A stretch of 45,529 nucleotides of DNA. It comes from Sphingopyxis sp. UBA6723 (GTDB lineage Bacteria > Pseudomonadota > Alphaproteobacteria > Sphingomonadales > Sphingomonadaceae). Below the pieces are notes generated by a model. It was given only the letters and a program-made list of their open reading frames with translations. It did not search any database and was not told the DNA's origin. Below are positions 26,394 to 32,467 of the stretch, one piece after another; the first letter of the stretch is position 1; each line of letters opens with the position of its first letter. The stretch covers positions 17,062 to 62,590 of the forward strand of contig NZ_DKIH01000004.1 in assembly GCF_002454115.1 (NCBI RefSeq), given 5' to 3'. The position numbers and the translations under genes are program-made.

Positions 26394-26408
26394 GTTGCAA
26401 CTTGCAAC
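26394..26408. promoter_or_regulatory. Palindrome GTTGCAA-C-TTGCAAC (operator candidate)
   Basis: A perfect 15-base palindrome that overlaps the -35 box (TTGCAA 26395-26400) of the likely hydrolase promoter. A repressor bound here would block that promoter. The regulator is unknown. Confidence 0.5.
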
Positions 26409-26422
26409 GCTCTTTCTATATA
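26395..26422 (+). promoter_or_regulatory. Probable promoter of the hydrolase gene
   Basis: TTGCAA, a 16-base spacer and TATATA (26417-26422), 75 bases before the start codon. The -35 box is embedded in the palindrome at 26394-26408. Confidence 0.5.
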
Positions 26423-26496
26423 GGCGCCGTCTTCGCTCCGCCACCCTGCCACTCCGGCGATTCGGCGGTCAGCCGCAAAAGATAAGAGGTGCTCCC

Positions 26497-27153
26497 ATGC
26501 CCGACGTGATTTTCCCCGGCCCCGAGGGCCGTATCGAAGGCCGTTTCTCGCCGCCGCCGCGCCCGCGCGCGCCGGTTGCAATGATCTTGCACCCCCACCC
26601 GCAGGGCGGCGGCACGATGAACGATCGCATCACGCAGGCGATGTACAAAAGCTTTGTCGCGCGCGGCTTTGCCGTGCTGCGCTTCAACTTCCGCGGCGTC
26701 GGCCGCAGCCAGGGGACGTTCGATAATGGTATTGGCGAACTCAGCGATGCCGCCTCGGCGCTCGACTGGGTCCAGTCGATCCATCCCGAAGCGCAGACGA
26801 CATGGATCGCGGGCTTCAGCTTTGGCGCATGGATTGGCATGCAATTGTTGATGCGCCGCCCCGAAATCCGCGGCTTCCTGTCGGTCGCGCCGCCCGCGAA
26901 CATGTACGATTTCAGCTTCCTCGCTCCCTGCCCGTCGTCAGGCATCATCGTCGCGGGCGGTCAGGACGAGATTGTGCCGCCGTCGGCGGTGCAAAAGCTG
27001 GTCGACAAGCTGCGCACGCAAAAGGGCATTACCATCCATCACGACGAAATCCCGCGCGCCAATCACTTCTTCGAGCATGAACTCGACCAGTTAATGAAGT
27101 CGCTCGATAATTATCTGGATATGCGGCTGGCCCCGGATTCGCCGATCCGCTAA
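26497..27153 (+). CDS. Alpha/beta hydrolase (dienelactone-hydrolase-like, COG2945)
   Basis: A 218-residue cytosolic hydrolase. HPHPQGGGTMNDRITQAMYK is the family's signature N-terminal block, followed by FRGVGRSQGTFDNGIGE. The nucleophile is S108 in AGFSFGAW, the acid is D157 in GGQDEIVPP and the base is H190 in RANHFFEH. Physiological substrate unknown. AAGAGGT precedes the ATG by six bases. In many alphaproteobacteria a hydrolase of this type sits beside cysteine desulfurase and Suf genes, as here. A hairpin repeat begins eight bases after the stop. Confidence 0.9.
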   Translation: MPDVIFPGPEGRIEGRFSPPPRPRAPVAMILHPHPQGGGTMNDRITQAMYKSFVARGFAVLRFNFRGVGRSQGTFDNGIGELSDAASALDWVQSIHPEAQTTWIAGFSFGAWIGMQLLMRRPEIRGFLSVAPPANMYDFSFLAPCPSSGIIVAGGQDEIVPPSAVQKLVDKLRTQKGITIHHDEIPRANHFFEHELDQLMKSLDNYLDMRLAPDSPIR

Positions 27154-27160
27154 GCAAGGC

Positions 27161-27250
27161 CGTCGCCCCCGCGAAGGCGGGGGCCGCTGGTGGTCTGTAC
27201 AGCGATGCCGTGTAGGGCCGACGGCGGCCCCCGCCTTCGCGGGGGCGACG
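27161..27250. repeat. Hairpin intergenic repeat, family 3 (copy 3)
   Basis: CGTCGCCCCCGCGAAGGCGG at the left, CCGCCTTCGCGGGGGCGACG at the right, nearly identical to copy 2 including the centre (GGGCCGACGGCGGCC). It lies between the convergent hydrolase stop (eight bases) and the 54-residue protein stop (five bases). Confidence 0.9.
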
Positions 27251-27254
27251 CGCG

Positions 27255-27419
27255 CTAATTCACCGGCACCAGCCACACCGCCACATTGGCGAACATCACC
27301 AGCGCCGCGACCAGCATCAGCAGCGCGCGGCGCCGGTCGCCCTGGCGAAAGACATAGGCAGCGCCGCCGGTCAGGGCGACCCCGGTGAGCATCAGCACGG
27401 ATATGACGGTATCGGACAT
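27255..27419 (-). CDS. 54-residue membrane microprotein
   Basis: Reads MSDTVISVLMLTGVALTGGA, then AYVFRQGDRRRALLMLVAAL, then VMFANVAVWLVPVN and TAG. Two hydrophobic helices (about 4-22 and 30-50) are joined by a basic loop, FRQGDRRR, implying a hairpin in the inner membrane with the loop in the cytoplasm. Codon use matches neighbouring genes, with strong third-position G/C. It is bounded by the repeat on one side and by the rpiB leader on the other. Sphingomonad genomes often carry such short proteins near rpiB, but I cannot name a family. Function unknown. Confidence 0.7.
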   Translation of the reverse strand: MSDTVISVLMLTGVALTGGAAYVFRQGDRRRALLMLVAALVMFANVAVWLVPVN

Positions 27420-27532
27420 GGCGCCGCTTTATCGGCCGCGTCACAAATTTGCCACCTCGCTTATGGCCAAATCGGGCGGCGTCGCCTAAAGGGCCGACAT
27501 CGATTCCCTTGACCCCAGCGGGAGCCGCGCCG

Positions 27533-27985
27533 ATGCGCATTGCCATTGCCTCTGACCATGCCGCTTACGAGCTGAAGGCCCAGCTGGCGGACTGGCTGCG
27601 CGCTGAGGGACATGACGTCGAGGATCTCGGCACCAACGGCCCCGACAGCGTCGATTACCCCGATTTTGGCTATGCGCTTGGCGAAGCAATGGCGGCGGGC
27701 CGCGCCGACCGCGGCGTGGCTCTGTGCGGCTCGGGGATCGGCATCTCGATATCGGTCAACCGCAACCCGGCTGCGCGCTGTGCGCTCGTGTCCGAACCGC
27801 TGTCGGCCAAGCTGTCGCGCGAACATAATGACGCCAATGTCATCGCGATGGGCGCGCGCCTGACCGGCATCGACATGGCCAAGGCCTGCCTTGCCGCTTT
27901 CCTGACCACCGAATTCGCTGGCGACCGCCATGCGCGCCGCGTCGACAAACTTTCAAACCCGCCGCAACTGGAGACCAGCCGATGA
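27533..27985 (+). CDS. rpiB: Ribose 5-phosphate isomerase B
   Basis: Interconverts ribose 5-phosphate and ribulose 5-phosphate in the pentose phosphate pathway. The 150-residue RpiB/LacA fold shows IAIASDHAAYELK, DLGTNGPDSVDYPDFG, the catalytic C65 in GVALCGSGIGISISVNR, the REHNDANVIAMGAR block and a C-terminal helix. An upstream ATG adds 28 residues with no homology, so I start at 27533 with GGGAG ahead. The stop overlaps the glyA ATG by four bases, a coupling seen in many alphaproteobacteria. Confidence 0.95.
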   Translation: MRIAIASDHAAYELKAQLADWLRAEGHDVEDLGTNGPDSVDYPDFGYALGEAMAAGRADRGVALCGSGIGISISVNRNPAARCALVSEPLSAKLSREHNDANVIAMGARLTGIDMAKACLAAFLTTEFAGDRHARRVDKLSNPPQLETSR

Positions 27986-29289
27986 CCACCGACACGCTTA
28001 ACAAGCCCATCAAATCGGCCGGCTATTTCACCGACGGCGTCGCCACCGTCGACCCTGCGGTCGCAGCAGCGATGAAGCATGAACTGGAGCGCGAACGCTA
28101 TCAGATCGAACTGATCGCGAGCGAGAATATCGTCTCGAAAGCGGTGCTCGAAGCGCAGGGGTCGGTGTTCACTAACAAATATGCCGAGGGCTATCCCGGC
28201 CGCCGTTACTATCAGGGCTGCGCGCCGTCGGACGAGGTCGAAACGCTCGCGATCGACCGCGCCAAGCAGCTGTTCGACTGCGGCTATGCCAATGTTCAGC
28301 CGCATTCGGGCGCGCAGGCGAATGGCGCGGTGATGCTCGCGCTGACCAAGCCCGGCGCGACGATCCTCGGCATGAGCCTCGACGCCGGCGGTCACCTGAC
28401 CCACGGCGCCCCGCCCGCGATGTCGGGCAAATGGTTCAATGCCATTCAGTACGGCGTGCGCGCCGACGATCATCTGGTCGATTTCGATCAGGTCGAGGCG
28501 CTGGCCAAGGAACATCGCCCTGCCCTCATCATCGCGGGCGGTTCGGCCTATCCCCGCACCCTCGACTTTGCGCGCTTCCGGGCGATTGCCGATGATGTCG
28601 GCGCGCTGTTGATGGTCGATATGGCGCATTTCGCCGGGCTGGTCGCAGGGGGTGTCCACCCTTCGCCGCTCCCGCACGCGCATGTCGTCACCACGACGAC
28701 GCACAAGACGCTGCGCGGCCCCCGCGGCGGTATGATCCTGACCAATGACGAAGCGATCGCCAAGCGCATCAATTCGGCGGTGTTCCCCGGGCTGCAAGGC
28801 GGCCCGCTGATGCACGTCATCGCCGCCAAGGCGGTGGCATTCGGGGAAGCGCTGCGCCCCGATTTCAAGGATTACGCGAAGGCGACCGTCGCCAATGCGC
28901 AGGCGCTCGCCGGTCGCCTCAAGGCCCGCGGCGCCGACGTTGTGGCGGGCGGCACCGACACCCACCTTGCCCTCATCGACCTGCGCCCGCTTGGCATCAC
29001 TGGTCGCGACGCCGACGAGGCGCTTGAGCGCAGCGCGATCACCTGCAACAAGAACGGCATCCCCTTCGACCCGCTGCCGCCGGTCAAGACCAGCGGCATC
29101 CGCGTCGGATCGCCCGCCGGTACGACGCGCGGCTTCGGCATCGCCGAGTTCGAACAGATCGGCGATATGGTCGCCGACGTGCTCGAAGCGCTGCGCGACA
29201 AGGGCGAACATGGCGACGCCGATGTCGAAGCCGATGTGCGCGGCCGCGTCCGCGCGCTGTGCGAACGCTTCCCGATCTATCAGGGCTGA
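27982..29289 (+). CDS. glyA: Serine hydroxymethyltransferase
   Basis: A PLP enzyme that converts serine and tetrahydrofolate to glycine and methylene-tetrahydrofolate. The 435-residue protein has ELIASENIVSKAVLEAQGSV, TNKYAEGYPGRRYYQGC, QPHSGAQANGAVM, MVDMAHFAGLVA, the PLP lysine at about 242 in TTTHKTLRGPRGG, VFPGLQGGPLMHVIAAKAVA and GIRVGSPAGTTRGF. Length is standard. It is the second gene of the rpiB-glyA-72 aa-nrdR run. Confidence 0.97.
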   Translation: MTTDTLNKPIKSAGYFTDGVATVDPAVAAAMKHELERERYQIELIASENIVSKAVLEAQGSVFTNKYAEGYPGRRYYQGCAPSDEVETLAIDRAKQLFDCGYANVQPHSGAQANGAVMLALTKPGATILGMSLDAGGHLTHGAPPAMSGKWFNAIQYGVRADDHLVDFDQVEALAKEHRPALIIAGGSAYPRTLDFARFRAIADDVGALLMVDMAHFAGLVAGGVHPSPLPHAHVVTTTTHKTLRGPRGGMILTNDEAIAKRINSAVFPGLQGGPLMHVIAAKAVAFGEALRPDFKDYAKATVANAQALAGRLKARGADVVAGGTDTHLALIDLRPLGITGRDADEALERSAITCNKNGIPFDPLPPVKTSGIRVGSPAGTTRGFGIAEFEQIGDMVADVLEALRDKGEHGDADVEADVRGRVRALCERFPIYQG

Positions 29290-29293
29290 TCCG

Positions 29294-29512
29294 ATGGCCC
29301 GCCAACATCCCGAAGAACCGACGCTCGCCGAAGTCACAATCGAAGAGGTCAAGGCGATGGGCAAGCAGGGTTTGGCCCATCCTTCGACCAAGCCGGTACT
29401 GACCGGCGGCGCAATCGGGGCGGTTGTCGGCGCCGTCCTGCCGGTAGTCAGCTGGCCCTTCGGGCTGTTCGCGGGCGCCGCAATTGCGCTCTACTCGCGG
29501 GTGAAACGCTAA
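29294..29512 (+). CDS. Small membrane protein between glyA and nrdR
   Basis: A 72-residue protein. Its soluble N-terminus, EEPTLAEVTIEEVKAMGKQG, leads to one or two closely spaced hydrophobic segments at about 38-67 (GGAIGAVVGAVLPVVSWPFG, then LFAGAAIALYSRVKR). No family recognised. It starts four bases after the glyA stop and ends three bases before nrdR, so it is embedded in the operon. Codon use matches its neighbours. Confidence 0.75.
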   Translation: MARQHPEEPTLAEVTIEEVKAMGKQGLAHPSTKPVLTGGAIGAVVGAVLPVVSWPFGLFAGAAIALYSRVKR

Positions 29513-29515
29513 CCG

Positions 29516-29980
29516 ATGCGCTGTCCCTATTGCGGCCATGAAGACAGCCAGGTGAAGGACAGCCGTCCGACCGAGGACGGCGCCGCGATTCGCCGCCGCC
29601 GACAGTGCGAAGATTGCGGCGCGCGCTTTACCACCTTCGAACGCATCCAGCTGCGCGAAGTGTCGGTGCTCAAGGCGGGCGGCGGGCGCGAACCCTTCGA
29701 TCGTGAGAAATTGATGCGCAGCATTCAGATCGCGTGCCGCAAGCGCCCGATCGACGGCGCGCGCATGGAACGGCTGGTATCGGGCATCCAGCGCCAGCTC
29801 GAAACGTCGGGCGAAAATGAAGTGCCGGCGGCGCAGATCGGCGCGATGGTGATGGAGGCGCTGAAAGGCTTCGACAGCGTCGCCTATATCCGCTTCGCCA
29901 GCGTCTATCGCGAGTTTACCGAAGCCCGGGATTTTGAGGAATTCGCCTCGTCGGTGACCGAGGCGGCGCACAAGAGCTAG
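29516..29980 (+). CDS. nrdR: Transcriptional repressor NrdR
   Basis: A 154-residue ATP/dATP-sensing repressor of ribonucleotide reductase genes. The N-terminal zinc ribbon has C3, C6, C31 and C34 (RCPYCGHEDSQVKDSRPTED, then RRRRQCEDCGARFTTFER). The ATP-cone follows (SVLKAGGGREPFDREKLMRS, AYIRFASVYREFTEARDFEE). Known NrdR often sits with glyA/rib genes, as here. No NrdR box pair was seen nearby. Confidence 0.96.
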   Translation: MRCPYCGHEDSQVKDSRPTEDGAAIRRRRQCEDCGARFTTFERIQLREVSVLKAGGGREPFDREKLMRSIQIACRKRPIDGARMERLVSGIQRQLETSGENEVPAAQIGAMVMEALKGFDSVAYIRFASVYREFTEARDFEEFASSVTEAAHKS

Positions 29981-30019
29981 GTTCAGCGCTCCGGACACCC
30001 TATCCTCGCTTGCCGTTTT

Positions 30020-30057
30020 CCCGAGCGAAGACGAGGGACTATTTCGAGCGAAGCGAG
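30020..30057. repeat. Left terminal repeats A and B of the GIY-YIG cassette
   Basis: Unit A, CCCGAGCGAAGACGAGGG (30020-30037), is followed after five bases by unit B, TTCGAGCGAAGCGAG (30043-30057). The units resemble each other. Unit A recurs exactly inverted at 30388-30405, and B recurs inverted at 30366-30381. Confidence 0.9.
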
Positions 30058-30070
30058 AAACACGCAACTC

Positions 30071-31180
30071 ATGACTTTCTGGACCTATCTCCTCCACTGT
30101 GCGGACCGCAGCTATTACACCGGCCACACCGACGATTTGGACAAGCGCGTCTATCAGCATCAGGAAGGCGTGTTGGGTGGTTACACTTCGACACGCCTAC
30201 CGGTCGAATTGGTGTGGGCCGAAGCATTTGCCACTCGCGACGAAGCCAAGGCCGCCGAACTCAAAATCAAAAACTGGTCGCGAGCTAAAAAGGAAGCGCT
30301 CATCGCCAAGGACTGGGATCGACTGAAGCGCGCAGCGGTTCCACCGTCGGAGCGCCAAGCCCGCGCCTCGACTTCGCTCGGCGGAGCCCCTCGTCTTCGC
30401 TCGGGGATGCGGATTGAGGAGAAATCCTCCCCGCAGATTGCCCCACCGCCCGTCATCATCCTCGTCCGTCCGCAACTGGGCGAAAATATCGGCAAGGCGG
30501 CGCGGGCGATGCTCAATTTCGGGCTGACGGAGTTGCGCCTCGTCGCCCCGCGCGATGGCTGGCCCAATCCCGATGCGGGTCCGGCGGCGGCGGGGGCCGA
30601 CATCGTGCTGGCCGAAGCGCAGGTGTTCGATAGCCTTGCCGAAGCCGTCGCCGATTGCACCACCATCTATGCCACCACCGTGCGCAAACGCGGCGTCATG
30701 AAACCGGTGCTGACCCCGGAAGCCGCAGCGCGTGCAGTGCACGCCGATGCCGGGCGTTCGGCGTATATTTTTGGAGCCGAACGATCCGGCCTCGAAACCG
30801 ACGATGTCGCGCTTGCCCACGCGATCGTGACCGTTCCGATCAACCCCGCGTTCGCATCGCTGAACCTGGCGCAGGCGGTGATACTGCTCGCCTATGAATG
30901 GTCGAAACATGCGCCGAGCGAAGCCGCAGGCGGCGTCGCGCTCGCCAGCCCGCCGACCGTGCCGCTCGACCCCGTCGCGCCGCATGGCGAACTGGAAGAA
31001 CTGATCCAGCATCTGGTCCGCGACCTCGACGCTAGCGGCTATTTCGTCCCGCCCGAACGCACCGAGGCAACCCTGCGCACATTGCGCACCGCGCTCACCA
31101 AGACCGGCTGGTCGCATAATGATATCAGGATGATGCATGGCGTCATAACCAGCCTCGGCAGAACGCCCCGCGCACGATAG
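30071..31180 (+). CDS. trmJ: GIY-YIG nuclease domain fused in frame to TrmJ-type tRNA 2'-O-methyltransferase
   Basis: One uninterrupted 369-codon frame. Residues 1-88 are a UPF0213-type GIY-YIG domain: WTYLLHCADRSYYTGHTDDL, with catalytic R26 (LDKRVYQH) and E63 (AAELKIKNWSRAKKEALI). Residues 90-122 (SERQARASTSLGGAPRLRSG and onward) are translated from the right terminal repeat, so they are a non-domain linker. Residues 125-369 are a SPOUT methyltransferase of the TrmJ group: VRPQLGENIGKAARAMLNFG, FGAERSGLETDDVALA, and VPINPAFASLNLAQAVILL, plus a dimerising C-terminal helix pair. TrmJ methylates ribose 32 of tRNA. An internal ATG at 30407 would yield a 257-residue TrmJ of normal length, but it has no spaced Shine-Dalgarno. 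GAGGAG at 30416-30421 has no usable start after it. Whether fusion, separate proteins, or both are made is undecided. Confidence 0.82.
   Translation: MTFWTYLLHCADRSYYTGHTDDLDKRVYQHQEGVLGGYTSTRLPVELVWAEAFATRDEAKAAELKIKNWSRAKKEALIAKDWDRLKRAAVPPSERQARASTSLGGAPRLRSGMRIEEKSSPQIAPPPVIILVRPQLGENIGKAARAMLNFGLTELRLVAPRDGWPNPDAGPAAAGADIVLAEAQVFDSLAEAVADCTTIYATTVRKRGVMKPVLTPEAAARAVHADAGRSAYIFGAERSGLETDDVALAHAIVTVPINPAFASLNLAQAVILLAYEWSKHAPSEAAGGVALASPPTVPLDPVAPHGELEELIQHLVRDLDASGYFVPPERTEATLRTLRTALTKTGWSHNDIRMMHGVITSLGRTPRAR
30366..30405. repeat. Right terminal repeats B' and A' of the GIY-YIG cassette
   Basis: CCTCGACTTCGCTCGG (30366-30381, inverse of B), six bases, then CCCTCGTCTTCGCTCGGG (30388-30405, exact inverse of A over 18 bases). 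The trmJ-internal ATG begins two bases later. Confidence 0.9.
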
Positions 31181-31196
31181 GTCGTACGCCCCGCGG

Positions 31197-31511
31197 TCAG
31201 CGACCGGCGCGGATGCGATCCCATTCGGTCGCTTCATGGGCGATCGATTGCTCGACCAACTCCTCCCAAACCGCGCGCAGCCGTTCGGGCGCCAGCCCCA
31301 CGGCGGCGGCTTCGCGTGCGACATTGTCCAGCACCTGTGCCTTGCGCGCCTCGTCGCGGACGGTGGCGCGATCGGTTTTGATCCGTGCCGCTGCGTTCAT
31401 GTAGCCAAAGCGGCGGACAAGCAGCGCCACAAGTTCGCGGTCAACCTGATCGACTCCGGCGCGGACATCGATCATCGTTTCGCAGGCTTCGGGAGATTTG
31501 GCAGCGGTCAT
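31197..31511 (-). CDS. Chorismate mutase-family protein (PchB-like subgroup)
   Basis: A 104-residue all-helical AroQ-fold protein: SPEACETMIDVRAGVDQVDR, ELVALLVRRFGYMNAAARIK, RKAQVLDNVAREAAAVGL, and RAVWEELVEQSIAHEATEWD. The CETMIDVRAGVDxxD opening is typical of PchB-like chorismate mutase/isochorismate pyruvate lyase proteins. No siderophore or salicylate genes are near, so chorismate mutase activity is the cautious reading. Start 31511 is preferred over a long upstream extension that runs antisense into the rpsD leader. It is divergent from rpsD and convergent with trmJ. Confidence 0.85.
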   Translation of the reverse strand: MTAAKSPEACETMIDVRAGVDQVDRELVALLVRRFGYMNAAARIKTDRATVRDEARKAQVLDNVAREAAAVGLAPERLRAVWEELVEQSIAHEATEWDRIRAGR

Positions 31512-31643
31512 GCGCGCTGCCTTTAGCGGTTTTTGCGATGCTGTCGAGGCACGCGTCCGACCGGGGCCGCAACGCTTGACTTTGCCCCGTCCCCCGTCTA
31601 ACCGCGCGCCTTCGCAATGGACCCCGCACCCCGGTGAAGCGGC

Positions 31644-31690
31644 GGTCGCATATGGTGTCGAGCCTGGCTCGATACCCATATGGTGCGACC
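31644..31690 (+). promoter_or_regulatory. Long hairpin in the rpsD leader
   Basis: The left arm (31644-31663: GGTCGCA, TATGG, TGTCGAGC) and right arm (31667-31690: GCTCGATACCCATATGG, TGCGACC) pair almost throughout with a CTG apical loop and two small bulges. It ends 47 bases before the rpsD ATG. No U-run follows, so it is not a simple terminator. It could be a leader through which S4 controls its own translation, as S4 does elsewhere. Confidence 0.55.
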
Positions 31691-31737
31691 CGGGACACGC
31701 CGAAATCTCTCGGCACACAGCAAGTTGGAGACGACAA

Positions 31738-32349
31738 ATGTCGAAGCGCCATAGCGCCAAGTATAAACTCGACCGCCGGATGGGTGAAAACATCTGGGGT
31801 CGCCCGAAGAGCCCGGTCAACCGCCGCGAATATGGCCCCGGCCAGCACGGCCAGCGCCGCAAGGGCAAGGTGTCGGATTTCGGCATCCAGCTGCGCGCGA
31901 AGCAGAAGCTGAAGGGCTATTACGGCGACATCACCGAAAAGCAGTTCAAGAAGAACTATTTCGAAGCCAGCCGCATGAAGGGCGACACCGGTCAGAACCT
32001 GATCGGCCTGCTCGAACGCCGCCTCGATGCGGTCGTCTATCGCTCGAAATTCACCCCGACGATCTTCTCGGCCCGCCAGCTGGTCAGCCACGGCCACGTC
32101 TATGTGAACGGCGTGAAGTGCAACGTCGCCAGCCGCCTGGTCAAGCCGGGCGACGAAATCACCCTGGGCAAGAAGGCACAGGAAATGGCGCTGGTCGCCG
32201 AAGCGCAGAGCCTGCCCGAGCGCGACCTGCCCGAATATCTCGCGATTGACGGCACCAAGGCCACCTATGTCCGCGTCCCGACGCTCGACGAAGTGCCCTA
32301 TCCGGTGAAGATGGAACCCAATCTGGTCGTCGAATTCTATTCGCGCTGA
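31738..32349 (+). CDS. rpsD: 30S ribosomal protein S4
   Basis: A primary 16S rRNA-binding protein that nucleates small-subunit assembly. The 203-residue protein starts MSKRHSAKYKLDRRMGENIW; further blocks are YGPGQHGQRRKGKVSDFGIQ, KLKGYYGDITEKQFKKNYFE, the S4 RNA-binding domain LIGLLERRLDAVVYRSKFTP ... ARQLVSHGHVYVNGVKCNVA, and the end PNLVVEFYSR. Start 31738 has GGAG at 31727-31730. It is monocistronic here, outside the usual alpha operon. A leader hairpin precedes it and a terminator follows. Confidence 0.97.
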   Translation: MSKRHSAKYKLDRRMGENIWGRPKSPVNRREYGPGQHGQRRKGKVSDFGIQLRAKQKLKGYYGDITEKQFKKNYFEASRMKGDTGQNLIGLLERRLDAVVYRSKFTPTIFSARQLVSHGHVYVNGVKCNVASRLVKPGDEITLGKKAQEMALVAEAQSLPERDLPEYLAIDGTKATYVRVPTLDEVPYPVKMEPNLVVEFYSR

Positions 32350-32377
32350 TCGATTTTCAAGCAGCAACGATATCATC

Positions 32378-32406
32378 AAGGGCGGTCCATGCGGGCCGCC
32401 CTTCTT
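32378..32406 (+). terminator. Terminator of rpsD
   Basis: AAGGGCGGTCC, ATGC loop and GGGCCGCCCTT, followed by CTT. A stable stem with weak U-run, 29 bases after the rpsD stop. Confidence 0.7.
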
Positions 32407-32467
32407 GCATGCGGGCACCCCCGCTGGCACACAGTGCGCATCACCAACGACAATTCGAGGAAACCCC

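Larger units (their letters stand above)
30020..30405 (+). mobile_element. Putative mobile GIY-YIG cassette with nested inverted repeats
   Basis: The order is A-B-GIY-YIG coding frame-B'-A', total 386 bases. It lies between nrdR (ends 29980) and the internal ATG of trmJ (30407). There is no transposase and no target-site duplication visible. The GIY-YIG nuclease domain inside is the only candidate enzyme. Interpretation as a mobile or formerly mobile unit is inference from symmetry and placement. Confidence 0.45.

Noticed and set aside
31512..31886. Upstream extension of the second chorismate mutase to residue -125
   Set aside because: It runs antisense through the rpsD leader and start; no homology, and an internal ATG at 31511 begins the family sequence.
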